From [Clostridium] clostridioforme AGR2157 (lineage in GTDB: Bacteria; Bacillota; Clostridia; Lachnospirales; Lachnospiraceae), in the NCBI RefSeq assembly GCF_000424325.1, contig NZ_AUJR01000013.1, forward strand, positions 1 to 64,000: a stretch of DNA of 64,000 bases. The letters are read 5' to 3'. The notes beneath the pieces are model-generated. The model did no database searches, had not been told where the DNA came from, and was given only the letters and a program-made list of their open reading frames with translations. The translations under genes were made by a program, and so were the position numbers. Below are positions 53,690 to 63,394 of this stretch, piece by piece (within the stretch, counting starts at the first letter, position 1; every line of letters starts with the position of its first letter).

Positions 53690-54958
53690 CTACTGCCTTG
53701 CCTTCAGATGGGTTATGAACTGGGCCGCTGTCCTTCCCGACAGACCTCCGTGGCTCAGTTCCCACTTGTTGGCCTCGGCAAAAAGCTCCTGCTCCGGCAT
53801 GTCCAGGCCATGGCGCTCCGCCAGCGCCTTTACAATGGTTTCAAACTGCCTCTTATCCGGCGAGCCGTAGTAAATAGTAACCCCGAACCTGGCGGCCAGG
53901 GACAGCTTTTCCTGCACCGTGTCGTTGTTGTGAAGCTCGTCGTCCAATTCCCTCTTGTCGCTGAACTTCTCACGGATAAGGTGGCGGCGGTTGGAGGTGG
54001 CATAGATGAGTACGTTGCCAGGGCGCTTGCCCAATCCTCCCTCTAAAATCGCCTTCAGATATTTATACTCAAGTTCGTAATCCTCAAAGGAAAGGTCGTC
54101 CATATAGATGATGAACTTATAATTCCTGTCCTTAATCTGCTCCAGCACATCGGACAGCGCCTTAAACTGATGCTTATATACCTCAATGATGCGCAGACCC
54201 CTTCCATAATATTCATTGAGCACTGCCTTGACACTGGAGGACTTGCCTGTACCTGCATCTCCGAAGAGAAGTACATTGTTGGCTTCCTTGCCCTCCACAA
54301 AGGCTTCGGTGTTCTCTATGAGTTTCTGCTTCTGAAGCTCATAGCCCACAATATCCTTAAAATATATGTGCTCCACATTGATGATGGGGTCTATGATAAC
54401 AGGCTGCCCTTCCTCCTTCTCAATGATGCGGAAGGCCTTATTGAGCCCGAATTTGCCAACGCCGAATTCCCTGTAGAATTCCACCACATGGTCCTGGAAC
54501 TCCCCTGCATCCGCGGATTCCTCTAACTGCACCGCCAGATTCACAATCCGGTCCCTGACACGGCGGTTGAATACCCGGCTGTCCTTTCTGGCCGGCCTGT
54601 AATCCTCCATAAGGGCCCACAGACCGGAGGGTTCAAGGTTTCGTATATCGTAATCAAACAGGGCCTTGAAGATTCGGCAGTCCTCCCTGGCCAGTTCATC
54701 CAGGGAACCGCCTGCTGCCCCTGTTATCTCACATGTGGTGGTGTACGCGTTCTCATTGTTCGCCAGACAGAAGGCCAGGAAACAATGCCAGAGGTTACCC
54801 TCAAATCCGTACTTAACAGCCAGCTCCGTAAGGCGTCCCCCGCAGGACGCGCCGTCAGGCTCCTGCCCTCCCTGCGCGTATCCCATCAGATGGGCGATAT
54901 CCCGGAACAGCTCCTGGTGTTCCAGGTTCCTGTATATTACTAAATCTTTGATATCCAT
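53690..54958 (-). CDS. DUF815 AAA+ ATPase
   Basis: 422-residue ATPase of the DUF815 family. An N-terminal helical region (1-200) precedes the AAA+ domain: Walker A LLFGDAGTGKSSSVKAVL, Walker B FIIYMDDLSFED, then LIYATSNRRHLIREKFSD as the sensor region. Cellular role is not established; it lacks membrane segments. The ATG follows GGAGGCAGG, and pheA lies 15 bases upstream, so it joins the plsC-pheA transcript. Confidence 0.9.
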   Translation of the reverse strand: MDIKDLVIYRNLEHQELFRDIAHLMGYAQGGQEPDGASCGGRLTELAVKYGFEGNLWHCFLAFCLANNENAYTTTCEITGAAGGSLDELAREDCRIFKALFDYDIRNLEPSGLWALMEDYRPARKDSRVFNRRVRDRIVNLAVQLEESADAGEFQDHVVEFYREFGVGKFGLNKAFRIIEKEEGQPVIIDPIINVEHIYFKDIVGYELQKQKLIENTEAFVEGKEANNVLLFGDAGTGKSSSVKAVLNEYYGRGLRIIEVYKHQFKALSDVLEQIKDRNYKFIIYMDDLSFEDYELEYKYLKAILEGGLGKRPGNVLIYATSNRRHLIREKFSDKRELDDELHNNDTVQEKLSLAARFGVTIYYGSPDKRQFETIVKALAERHGLDMPEQELFAEANKWELSHGGLSGRTAAQFITHLKARQ

Positions 54959-54973
54959 GGCCTTCCTGCCTCC

Positions 54974-56110
54974 CTAATAATTTCCCAGAATTCTCATGCT
55001 GACAGCTTCCTCGGAGATTCCCAGCAGCGCGTTGCGGATGGCCGGGTCGCCGAGCGACCCCTCCACATCCACAAAGAACCTGTATTCCCAGCTGCGTCCC
55101 TCTATGGGCCGGGATTCTATCATCAGCATGTTCACATCGTTGTAGATAAAGTTTCCCAGCATATTGTACAGGGAGCCGCTCTTATGTAAACCTTCAAAGC
55201 ATATGCTGACCTTGCCTGCATCCTTCCGGTACATGGGAGTCCTGGCAACGATGATGAACCTGGTGGTATTGTTCTTATTGTTGTTGATGGAGGACTCCAG
55301 GACCTTCAGGCCGTAAAAAGCTCCTGCCGTGGGACTGGCCACAGCTGCCTGGGATATATCTCCCTCTTCCAGCACCTTTTTGGCTGCCCCGGCCGTGTTC
55401 TCCACACTTATCTGGCTCCACTGCCTGTGGGCGCCCAGATACCCGGAGCACTGCATCAGGCCCTGCGGATGGGAATAGACCCGTTTGATGTCCTGAAGGG
55501 AGGCCTCCGGCAGGCCCAGAAGCGCGTGGTCCACAGCCACCTTTGTCTCGGCCACAATGTATATGTCATGCTTCAGCAGATTATCGTAATTGTCAATCAC
55601 AGCCCCTGCCAGGGAATTCTCAATGGGAAGCACTCCGTAGTCAGCCCTTCCCTCCTCCACCTCTATCATGGCGTCCTCAAATACCGGGACGTGGTACACA
55701 TCGGCATTTTCCCCAAAATACTGGAGGGCGGCCCTGTGGCTGTAGGCCCCTTCCACACCCTGATAGACAATCCGCACGCCTTCCCGCTTCAGCTGGTCCA
55801 CCATGGTAAAGCCGGTATCCCCGTCCCTGCCATGCTCTGCCAGAAGGCGGTACTGAAGCCTGCGGCTGATGGTCATAATCTGCGAGAAAAGCTCATGAAC
55901 TCCCTTCTTGCTGAATTCACTGCGGGCCATGGCAGCCACTGCTTCCAGCTTCTGCTTTTCCCGCTGCCCATCGTACACAGCCTTTCCTGACCCAATCTTA
56001 AACTCGGCCACCTGGCCGCACAGCTCCATCCGTTTCTCAAACAGTTCCACCAGTCTGGCGTCTATCTCATCCAGCTGGTCCCTGATTTCCTGTAAATCCA
56101 GATTCTCCAT
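54974..56110 (-). CDS. pheA: Bifunctional chorismate mutase / prephenate dehydratase
   Basis: 378 residues, phenylalanine pathway. The chorismate mutase domain (1-90) starts DLQEIRDQLDEIDARLVELF. The prephenate dehydratase domain (about 110-290) shows GVEGAYSHRAALQYFG, YGVLPIENSLAG and the catalytic NTTRF motif in NNTTRFIIVART. The ACT domain at the end (about 300-378) has the allosteric ESRP motif in LMIESRPIEGR, so feedback inhibition by phenylalanine is expected. The ATG has AGGAG in the end of plsC, two bases apart. Confidence 0.96.
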   Translation of the reverse strand: MENLDLQEIRDQLDEIDARLVELFEKRMELCGQVAEFKIGSGKAVYDGQREKQKLEAVAAMARSEFSKKGVHELFSQIMTISRRLQYRLLAEHGRDGDTGFTMVDQLKREGVRIVYQGVEGAYSHRAALQYFGENADVYHVPVFEDAMIEVEEGRADYGVLPIENSLAGAVIDNYDNLLKHDIYIVAETKVAVDHALLGLPEASLQDIKRVYSHPQGLMQCSGYLGAHRQWSQISVENTAGAAKKVLEEGDISQAAVASPTAGAFYGLKVLESSINNNKNNTTRFIIVARTPMYRKDAGKVSICFEGLHKSGSLYNMLGNFIYNDVNMLMIESRPIEGRSWEYRFFVDVEGSLGDPAIRNALLGISEEAVSMRILGNY

Positions 56111-56112
56111 GG

Positions 56113-56865
56113 TTATTTCTCCTGCTCCTGTCCTTCCTTCATGTCTTTCAGCATGCCTGATATGACGTCTCTTGTATATGCCCCGGGAAACTTACGGCTT
56201 TCAGCCGGAAGCTCCTTGATATAGATAGGTGTTCCGTAGCGTATGCACACATGGCTGGGCTTTATGAAAGGCAGGTGCTGTTCAAATATCTCGGCCGTCC
56301 CCGTGATGGCCACGGGTATGACAGGGCATCCGCTTTTCTGCGCAATCTTCAGGCTCCCCTCATGGAACGGCAGAAGCTCTGCCAGCTCCTGGTTCTCATT
56401 GCGGGTACCCTCCGGGAATATCCATATGGATACGCCGGATTTTACCTTCTCGATTCCCTCCAGTATGGTCTTAAGGCCTTCCTTTATGTCCACACGGTCC
56501 AGGAAAAGACAATTGACCCTCCGCATCCAGGCGCGCAGAAGGGGTATCTTTAACATCTCCTTCTTGGCCACAAACCCGGTCAGCCCCGGAACCGTCATAT
56601 AGCCCACCAGTATATCGAAATAACTCCTGTGGTTCCCCACATAGAGGACGGCCCGGTCCGACGGTATGTTCTCCAGCCCCTGTACCTCGTATGTAACACC
56701 TGACAGCTTCAATATGAAGCGGAATATCTCCTGAATCCTGCTGAAACTCTTTTCCTGCACTCCCACAGGGTCCTTTTGGGCTCTGAACTTAAGTACGGCC
56801 AGTACCGGTATGGAAAAAATCAGGTACAGTACGATAGTCAGCGCCACCAATATGATACGTATCAT
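56113..56865 (-). CDS. plsC: 1-acyl-sn-glycerol-3-phosphate acyltransferase
   Basis: Adds the second acyl chain in phosphatidic acid synthesis at the membrane. 250 residues with an N-terminal helix (about 3-22), the acyltransferase motif NHRSYFDILV (NHxxxxD), FPEGTRNENQE (motif III), and VIPVAITGT (motif IV). The start at 56865 follows AAGGAG; a five-codon upstream extension has no site. It is upstream of pheA in the same unit. Confidence 0.92.
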   Translation of the reverse strand: MIRIILVALTIVLYLIFSIPVLAVLKFRAQKDPVGVQEKSFSRIQEIFRFILKLSGVTYEVQGLENIPSDRAVLYVGNHRSYFDILVGYMTVPGLTGFVAKKEMLKIPLLRAWMRRVNCLFLDRVDIKEGLKTILEGIEKVKSGVSIWIFPEGTRNENQELAELLPFHEGSLKIAQKSGCPVIPVAITGTAEIFEQHLPFIKPSHVCIRYGTPIYIKELPAESRKFPGAYTRDVISGMLKDMKEGQEQEK

Positions 56866-56970
56866 TGCCTTCTCCTTCATACATCATTATTTATAAGTCA
56901 AGAAATATTTATTTTCCATTATATCAAAAAGGACGGCTTAAATACAATACCTTCCAACCAGGTTTGTCAT

Positions 56971-57474
56971 TTAATCGCCGTCCTTAGGCTTAGTGATATA
57001 TTCAAACAAAAGGCCTGTCATAAACCAGAGCGGAGCGAACTTCAGCCGTATGACCCCGCCCACATTATCAGGCCACAGGGAGTAATCCCATGGGCAGATT
57101 CCTATGCCGGTAAGCCACATGCCGGTTATATATTCGGCAATGAAAATCAGCACCATATAAATCAGTCCGTGGCGTATGCTCCGGCCGGCACGGCTGAGTC
57201 TGTCCTGTCCCGCGTCCTCCAGTCCGGGAAGTCCTGTGAGCCAGCTGTCGATGAACCGGCTTATGGGAAGCAGGAGGGCCCCCATGCCGTAGATGGGAAA
57301 CATGATAAGGGAAGTCCGGCCTATGAGCCTCCAGTCCCCGGCCATAAAGGAATCCACGGAGGTGAACATGACCTCCAGACACCATCCTGCAATTCCGCAT
57401 CTGCAGAAATTAAGGAGTAATCCATATATTTTATTTACGTGATTGATTTGTCCTGTTTGCGCTCTCATAGCCAT
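56971..57474 (-). CDS. CmpB-type putative ABC transporter permease (PF06541-like)
   Basis: 167 residues from the ATG at 57474 with four membrane helices. The family pattern includes KIYGLLLNFCRCGIAGWCLE, GRTSLIMFPIYGMGALLLPI and a late CPWDYSLWPDNVGG. These proteins are annotated as transporter-like, but no transport has been shown. The start is unclear: no clear ribosome site is seen, and a TTG at 57525 would add 17 residues. It stands alone between plsC and cls. Confidence 0.8.
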   Translation of the reverse strand: MAMRAQTGQINHVNKIYGLLLNFCRCGIAGWCLEVMFTSVDSFMAGDWRLIGRTSLIMFPIYGMGALLLPISRFIDSWLTGLPGLEDAGQDRLSRAGRSIRHGLIYMVLIFIAEYITGMWLTGIGICPWDYSLWPDNVGGVIRLKFAPLWFMTGLLFEYITKPKDGD

Positions 57475-57584
57475 TAGTATGGGCCCGGGCAGCAGCCTTC
57501 TATTCGCAGTCGGCTGCTTTTCCAAAACTTTCCGGGTACCTGTGCCGGGATTCAGGATTTGACAAAATCCTCCTGGCCGGCCTC

Positions 57585-59117
57585 CTACAGAAGCGGGGAC
57601 AGAAGACGGCTGGACTGCTCCTTAATGCGCATCCACATGTTCCTGTCCTTATACTCCTCCTTTGTGATTTCCCTGCAGTGGGGCAGGTCATTCATAAACG
57701 CCTCTTCCAGCTGGCCGGTGACTTCCTCGTCATAGATGGTGGCATTGACCTCAAAATTCAGTTCAAAACTGCGTATGTCCATATTGGCCGTTCCATAGCA
57801 GCTCACCCTTCCGTCCACCATGATGCCCTTGGAGTGGAGGAACCCATTTTCATACACATAAATCCTGGCGCCATAGTCCAGAAGCTCCCCTGCATAGGAA
57901 CATGTGGCCCAGTACACAAAGGGGTGGTCCGGTTTGCAGGGAATCATCAGCCGCACGTCCACCCCGGAAAGAGCCGCAATCTTAAGACTGGAGAAAATGG
58001 CGTCATCCGGTATGAAATAGGGGGTCTGTATATAGATATGGTGCTTTGCCTTGTGGAACAGCTCCAGGTAATTGTTCCGTATATGAGGCTCCCTGGTGTC
58101 CGGTCCGCTGGTGATAATCTGCATGCAGACCATCTCGCTTACATGGTCCGGGTCCGGCCAGACAGCATGAATCTGGCCGTTCAGCCTGCGTCTGGCATAC
58201 TCTGCTTCCTCCCCAAAATACCGTATTTCCTTAAACAGATTCTCACCTGTGACATAGTTCCAGTCCAGGGCAAAACGAATCTGAAGGCTGATGGCTGCCT
58301 CTCCCTTGATTTCCAGGTGGGTATCACGCCAGTAGCCGAACCTGGGGTCCCGGGATATATATTCCCGGCCTATATTAAAGCCCCCCACAAAGCCCGTGGT
58401 ACCGTCCACCACCACGATTTTCCGGTGGTTGCGGTAATTCACCCTCAGGTTAAGCCATCCCAAAAAGGGAGGGAAAAATACTCCCACCTTAATTCCCGCG
58501 CGGCGCATCTGGTCCCACCGCTTCTTTGGCATGAAGCGGCCGCCCATGCCGTCACACAGGATTCTCACCTCCACCCCTTCCCTTACCTTCTCCAGGAGAA
58601 TGGGGACAATGGAGTCAAAAAGCTCATCGTTCTTGATGATATAGTACTGTATGTGGATGAACCGATGGGCCTGGCACAGGGCATTTCTCAGGGCCTCGAA
58701 TTTGGCCTGGCCGTCCGTGTATATCTGCACCTGGTTGTCCACGGTGAGCACGGAACCCGATGTCTCCAGGTTATAGATAATCAGGCTCTTAAAATCCCTG
58801 GACATGGAGTCCATCATTTCCTCCGGGATGTCGTCGGAGCGTATGATATCCTCCTGGCTTTTCACCGGCAGGTTCAGCCTGTCGCTGACTTCCTTTACGC
58901 GGAACATCCTGCTCTTCTTCATATCCTGGCCAAAGAGCAGGTAAAAGACGATTCCAAACACAGGGATGAAATACAGGGCCAGAAGCCAGGTCCAGACACT
59001 TCTGGGGTCCCTGCGCTGAAAAAATATGATAATGATTGAAAATGCCAGATTGATATACAGCAGATGGTCCAGCAGCCATCCCCATACCGTCAATACCGTA
59101 CTCCAGATTATTTCCAT
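57585..59117 (-). CDS. cls: Cardiolipin synthase
   Basis: Joins two phosphatidylglycerols into cardiolipin. The 510-residue protein has two N-terminal membrane helices (about 5-30 and 38-58) and two phospholipase D motifs: NHRKIVVVDGTTGFVGG (about 225) and LHSKGIMVDGRVSCYGTANM (about 430), both with complete HxKxxxxD. The length and order are those of ClsA. The ATG follows AGGAGAGAGG. It stands apart from the pilus genes that end 40 bases upstream. Confidence 0.95.
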   Translation of the reverse strand: MEIIWSTVLTVWGWLLDHLLYINLAFSIIIIFFQRRDPRSVWTWLLALYFIPVFGIVFYLLFGQDMKKSRMFRVKEVSDRLNLPVKSQEDIIRSDDIPEEMMDSMSRDFKSLIIYNLETSGSVLTVDNQVQIYTDGQAKFEALRNALCQAHRFIHIQYYIIKNDELFDSIVPILLEKVREGVEVRILCDGMGGRFMPKKRWDQMRRAGIKVGVFFPPFLGWLNLRVNYRNHRKIVVVDGTTGFVGGFNIGREYISRDPRFGYWRDTHLEIKGEAAISLQIRFALDWNYVTGENLFKEIRYFGEEAEYARRRLNGQIHAVWPDPDHVSEMVCMQIITSGPDTREPHIRNNYLELFHKAKHHIYIQTPYFIPDDAIFSSLKIAALSGVDVRLMIPCKPDHPFVYWATCSYAGELLDYGARIYVYENGFLHSKGIMVDGRVSCYGTANMDIRSFELNFEVNATIYDEEVTGQLEEAFMNDLPHCREITKEEYKDRNMWMRIKEQSSRLLSPLL

Positions 59118-59157
59118 TTGACAGCCTCTCTCCTAGTTTGCCTACCCGTTTGCCGTA

Positions 59158-59589
59158 CTAGCCTTCCGTTATATTCCCTTCATAGTCAATGTTCAGTTTC
59201 ACGGTGCTGTGACGGTTCTCATATCCCAGACTGAGCAGGCGGCCGGTACCTAAGTCCACCTCCATGGAGATGATTCTGGCCTCCTTCTGTCCTCCGGATA
59301 AATAGTCCTTTAACGGCCCGTCGGAATTACTGAGGTCCAGGTTCATGAGCCTGCGTAACTGTGCTCCTTTCAGCTTCCCCTTCTCCCTCTCATCATTCAG
59401 ATAACGCTGTACCGCATCCACGCAAATCAGGGCCTCTGTTTTTGCCGTTGCCTTATGGGCAGCATTAATATAATTCACCATATTAGGCACCGCGATGCAC
59501 AGCAGTATGGACAGGATTGCAACCACTGCAATCAGCTCCACCAGGGTAAATGCGGAATTTCCCTTTTTCTTCATGTCCTTTTTCCTCAT
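59158..59589 (-). CDS. Type IV prepilin-like protein
   Basis: 143 residues. A basic leader (MRKKDMKKKGNSA) is followed by the pilin start FTLVELIAVVAILSILLCIA with Glu at +5. Unusually, the residue before the cleaved Phe is Ala, not Gly, a less common prepilin-peptidase site. The C-terminal part is polar. The start at 59589 follows AGGAAG; a 24-codon upstream extension lacks support. It is the last gene of the pilus cluster in this direction, downstream of the GspG-like pilin. Confidence 0.85.
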   Translation of the reverse strand: MRKKDMKKKGNSAFTLVELIAVVAILSILLCIAVPNMVNYINAAHKATAKTEALICVDAVQRYLNDEREKGKLKGAQLRRLMNLDLSNSDGPLKDYLSGGQKEARIISMEVDLGTGRLLSLGYENRHSTVKLNIDYEGNITEG

Positions 59590-59644
59590 CTTACACTTCC
59601 TGTCATATGCCGCCGATAATGGCTCATTGTACCACATATGTGGC

Positions 59645-60001
59645 TTAATTTCCAGACTCAATCTTGCCCTCCCCGGTATCGCCGTAATAATAGGCCTTAT
59701 AGATCTTACCGTTTATCTGGCCTTCCCAGTAGGCGCTGTTATCCTCTTTGTCATAATGGTACTCCTTTGACTCAGACATCTTCATTACGCCCGCATCTAT
59801 CATGTCCTGCTGCGCCTTTCCCAGGGTATAGTTTGACCTGGCATTGGATATGGCTACCTGCTCCGCTGATTTATCCTGGATTCCCCGGTAGGAAGGCACT
59901 GCTAGGGCCACCAGTATTCCCAGTATGGCAATGACACAAATCAGTTCCATCAGCGTAAATCCTTTGGTTCTCTTCTTTCCCTTTTTCATATGTATGTTCA
60001 T
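59645..60001 (-). CDS. GspG/ComGC-like prepilin
   Basis: 118 residues. The leader is NIHMKKGKKRTKG, then FTLMELICVIAILGILVALAVPSYRGI, with the standard Gly-Phe cleavage site and Glu +5. A short globular domain with YYYGDTGEG near the end follows. The third ATG (60001) is chosen because GGAG stands eight bases before it; two earlier ATGs are too close. It lies about 40 bases after the GspE stop and is likely the major or initiating pilin. Confidence 0.88.
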   Translation of the reverse strand: MNIHMKKGKKRTKGFTLMELICVIAILGILVALAVPSYRGIQDKSAEQVAISNARSNYTLGKAQQDMIDAGVMKMSESKEYHYDKEDNSAYWEGQINGKIYKAYYYGDTGEGKIESGN

Positions 60002-60040
60002 TATCATGACTCCTCTTTTCTTTTGTACGATTGCAGCTCC

Positions 60041-61747
60041 CTACTGGACAGAATACAGTATCTTCTCAGCCTCCTCCATGTCTGTCTCCCCGCGGGCAGC
60101 CATCCTCAGGACATGGTTCCTGATAGGCATGGAGCCTTTCTGTTCCTGATATTCCCGTATGGACAAAAGTGGTTCATTGTCAAGTATCATGGCCTTAATC
60201 TGTTCATCCACATCCATCATCTCATAGACCGCGGTCCTTCTGACATACCCTGTGCCGCCGCAGAGAGGACAGCCCGCAGACCTCCACAGCCTGTCTGGAA
60301 CATCTGCCCTGCGCTCTGCAAATATCCGGCGTTCCCGCCCATCCGGCTCATACGGTTCACGGCAGTTGGGACAGAGCAGCTTCACCAGTCTCTGGGCCAC
60401 GATGCCGGACAGGGAAGCCGCCGCCATATAAGGAGGAACTCCCATATTGCGAAGTCTGTGGATAGTAGAAGCGCAGTCATTGGTATGAAGGGTGGACAGC
60501 ACCAGATGCCCTGTGATGGCTGCCCTTACTCCGATGGCCGCTGTCTCCTCATCCCTCATTTCACCTACCATGATCACGTCCGGGTCCTGCCTTAAGATGG
60601 AACGCAGGGCAGACGCAAATGTAAGACCGGCTTTGGGATTGACCTGGACCTGTGTAATTCCCTCCATGATTTTCTCTACCGGGTCCTCCACCGTGACTAT
60701 GTTGATTTTCTTTTTCACCATACGGTTCAGGGCAGCGTACAGGGTAGTTGTCTTTCCGCTTCCGGTGGGACCTGTCACCAGGACCATGCCGTGAGGCGCC
60801 TTAAGGATATGTTCAAATACCGTTCTCTGTTCTTCCTCCATTCCCAGACGCCTGATATCCATCAGCGAATTATCCCTGTCATTTCTCAGCAGTCTGAGCA
60901 CTGCCTTCTCGCCGTAGATGGAGGGCAGTGTGGAGATTCTCAGGTCCGTGGACACCTCGCCCCGCTCATAATGGTATTTTCCATCCTGGGGAAGACGTTT
61001 CTCAGCTATGTCCATGCCTGCCATCAGCTTAAGCCTGGTTATCATGGGACGGTGATATTCCATTTTAAGTGTAGTATGGACAATCAGGTCCCCATTGATT
61101 CTGATGCGGATGACCAGGTCTTTCCTTCCCGGCTCCACATGAATATCACTGGCATTTTTATGGAAGGCATCCTCGATGACCGCGTTGACCATGCGCACCA
61201 CAGGAGCGCTTTCCACCCGCTCCATGAAGGACAGCTTTGAACCAGATCCTTCCGGTGCCGTACCCGGCGTCTCCATTGGGAAATATGCATTCTCTCCGTA
61301 TACTTGCTCCGGCGCATATCCATAGGCTTTTCTGAGCGCCTTCCTCAGCTCCTTCTCCGGTGCTAGCACAGCCCTGACCTCCTTGCCGGACAGGGTGGCC
61401 ACCTCATCCAGCACATCGGGAGACACCGGATAGGCTGCTGCCACCAAAAGACATTCCTCCTCAAATCTCATGGGAAGAATCCGGTTCCTCATGGCAAAGG
61501 ACGGCTCAATCACGGCGGCTGCCTTGCGGTCAGCCCTGAGAGGGCCGGAAGGCGCCACCTCCATATGGTCCCTGACAGCTGCACAGGTCAGAAGGGCTGC
61601 CTCAGTAACATAACCGAATTCTGTCAGTATTTCCTCAATGGAGCGTTCCGGCCTTCCCTCCTTAAGACGCATGACGCGGTCCATCTGTCTCCGGGTCAGA
61701 TATCCCCTGTCAATCAGCAGGTTTTCTATGGGTATTTTATCTGGCAC
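60041..61747 (-). CDS. Type IV pilus / type II secretion assembly ATPase (PilB/GspE)
   Basis: 568-residue hexameric ATPase that powers pilin assembly. The N-terminal MshEN-like domain (1-140) is followed by the catalytic core: Walker A VTGPTGSGKTTTLYAAL, Asp box VEDPVEK, Walker B DPDVIMVGEMRDEETA, His box LSTLHTNDC, and a zinc site formed by CPNC and CPLC. GTG at 61747 is the start, with GAGGAG six bases upstream. No retraction ATPase (PilT) is seen nearby. A platform protein gene (PilC/GspF), which usually follows, is missing between this gene and the pilin downstream. Confidence 0.95.
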   Translation of the reverse strand: MPDKIPIENLLIDRGYLTRRQMDRVMRLKEGRPERSIEEILTEFGYVTEAALLTCAAVRDHMEVAPSGPLRADRKAAAVIEPSFAMRNRILPMRFEEECLLVAAAYPVSPDVLDEVATLSGKEVRAVLAPEKELRKALRKAYGYAPEQVYGENAYFPMETPGTAPEGSGSKLSFMERVESAPVVRMVNAVIEDAFHKNASDIHVEPGRKDLVIRIRINGDLIVHTTLKMEYHRPMITRLKLMAGMDIAEKRLPQDGKYHYERGEVSTDLRISTLPSIYGEKAVLRLLRNDRDNSLMDIRRLGMEEEQRTVFEHILKAPHGMVLVTGPTGSGKTTTLYAALNRMVKKKINIVTVEDPVEKIMEGITQVQVNPKAGLTFASALRSILRQDPDVIMVGEMRDEETAAIGVRAAITGHLVLSTLHTNDCASTIHRLRNMGVPPYMAAASLSGIVAQRLVKLLCPNCREPYEPDGRERRIFAERRADVPDRLWRSAGCPLCGGTGYVRRTAVYEMMDVDEQIKAMILDNEPLLSIREYQEQKGSMPIRNHVLRMAARGETDMEEAEKILYSVQ

Positions 61748-61819
61748 TATTGTCTCCTCTCCCTTCCATATGGTATACTTTCGCCAGACAGCAGATTGTG
61801 ATGGAAGCGAGGTAATACC

Positions 61820-62575
61820 ATGGTTTTTATCTATTTTGTATTTTACGGACTGTCAGGCGCAGTGACAGGCAGCTTTCTGAATGTCTGTATCCTGCGCATA
61901 CCTGAAAACCAAAATTTCGTGACCGGGCGTTCCCACTGTCCTGCCTGCGGACATGTGCTGGCTTTTTACGATATGGTTCCCGTTCTGTCCTGGCTATTCC
62001 TAAAGGGCCGGTGCCGGTATTGCAGGGCACCTGTTTCCATGCAGTATCCGGCTGTGGAGCTTCTCACTGCATCTTCCTTCATCCTATGCCTCCTGTCAAA
62101 AGGGCCAGGTATGGGTTCAGCCCTTATGTGCATGTTTTCCGGTATTCTCATTACAGCTGCATTTATAGACGCACGGCACATGTATATACCTGACGGCATC
62201 CATATCCTGATTCTGCTGCTGTCCTGTATCTCACTGGCAGCCGGATCCGGCCCCTCCCTTATTAACCGGCTGAGCGGTTCCCTCCTCACAGGCGGTTTCC
62301 TGGCTCTTGTAAATCTGCTTAGCCGGGGAGGCGTTGGCTGGGGTGACGTGAAGCTCTTTGCTGCCAGCGGTCTGCTGATGGGCGCCGCCCCTGCCATGAC
62401 AGCCCTTCTGATGGGCTATGTCACAGCAGGACTTTGGTATGCAGTTCCCCTTGTGCGGGGAAGGATTGGCCGAAAGACACAGATACCCATGGCCCCGTTT
62501 TTTGCAGTGTCCCTGATGATATGCGGTCTTTGGTTCCGCCAGCTGTTCCTGTGGTATCTGGGCTTATTCCGGTAA
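61820..62575 (+). CDS. Prepilin peptidase (PilD/GspO)
   Basis: 251-residue membrane protease/methylase that cleaves prepilins. The N-terminal zinc pairs are CPACGHVLAFYDMVPVLSWL and CRYCRAPVS, followed by the peptidase transmembrane domain with the catalytic aspartates (AAFIDARHMYIPD and GVGWGDVKLFAASG, GxGDVK-like). Seven to eight helices. It lies on the plus strand inside an otherwise minus-strand pilus locus, so it has its own promoter between 61748 and 61819. Confidence 0.93.
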   Translation: MVFIYFVFYGLSGAVTGSFLNVCILRIPENQNFVTGRSHCPACGHVLAFYDMVPVLSWLFLKGRCRYCRAPVSMQYPAVELLTASSFILCLLSKGPGMGSALMCMFSGILITAAFIDARHMYIPDGIHILILLLSCISLAAGSGPSLINRLSGSLLTGGFLALVNLLSRGGVGWGDVKLFAASGLLMGAAPAMTALLMGYVTAGLWYAVPLVRGRIGRKTQIPMAPFFAVSLMICGLWFRQLFLWYLGLFR

Positions 62576-62602
62576 GGGATGACGCCCTTCTATTTCTCAT
62601 GG

Positions 62603-63394
62603 TCAGCCGCCCTCATAATAGCGGTATACGCCGTTTCCGTTCAGATAAACTTTCACTTCCGGGCCGTCCCCTCCGCCGGATCGGTACGGTCTGCGAATAA
62701 CCATCACCGATCCGTCCCGGTCATCAAATACAATGTCCGCCATCATGGAAAAGCTATAACCGCTGCTTTCCACCCTGGTGTGGACCGTGGCCAGAGATTT
62801 AAGGGGATGCGCTGTCAAAGTTATGTCAATCGTTGTGGAGCTGTCTGCCGCGGTGTCATCTGTCGTGAAACCGTCTGCCGCGGGGTCATCCGCTGCGGAA
62901 TCATCCATTACACCGGAATCCCCGTAAGCTCCCTTTCCACGGACCACATATTTCTTGTTTCCAAGTGCATGGTACAGATACCGTTCCCAGCGAATTTCTT
63001 CCTCTGTGGCCATATCTTCCTCCGAATCAGATTCTTCTGCCTTAAGCCCCCTTTCTTTCCCTTCCTCTGTCTCTGCATCTTCTTCGTCCATCATTGCGTC
63101 AAATTCTTCCCTTAACCTGTCGCAGTCCTCCTGAAAACTCTGCCAGATCAGGTTCATGGCCGGGGACTCCCCACTGCTTACTGCCTCGCAGAATGAACGG
63201 TGAATGGTCTTGGCGGAGAGCTGGGCCTCCATATAGCGCCTTCTGCTCAGGGCAGCTTTCATATTGTACCGGGAAATAGCCATATAACCGCCGGACAGCA
63301 CAGCCAAAAGCGTCATGAGCAGGACCACATACATCAGGCTGCTTCCACGGGTATTCCCATTATTTTCTCTTTCTGTTCTTCCCCTGTTCATCAT
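62603..63394 (-). CDS. PilX-like minor pilin/pilus-associated protein
   Basis: 263 residues. A short leader and one membrane helix (SLMYVVLLMTLLAVLSGGYM) without the GFTLxE cleavage site suggest a PilX/PulK-like role. The middle (about 95-135) is very acidic (MMDEEDAETEEGKE), and another segment is Asp/Ala/Thr-rich (DDSAADDPAADGF). The C-terminal portion is beta-rich. Its start overlaps the stop of the next pilin gene upstream (ATGA at 63391-63394). Function is not known; homology is architectural. Confidence 0.65.
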   Translation of the reverse strand: MMNRGRTERENNGNTRGSSLMYVVLLMTLLAVLSGGYMAISRYNMKAALSRRRYMEAQLSAKTIHRSFCEAVSSGESPAMNLIWQSFQEDCDRLREEFDAMMDEEDAETEEGKERGLKAEESDSEEDMATEEEIRWERYLYHALGNKKYVVRGKGAYGDSGVMDDSAADDPAADGFTTDDTAADSSTTIDITLTAHPLKSLATVHTRVESSGYSFSMMADIVFDDRDGSVMVIRRPYRSGGGDGPEVKVYLNGNGVYRYYEGG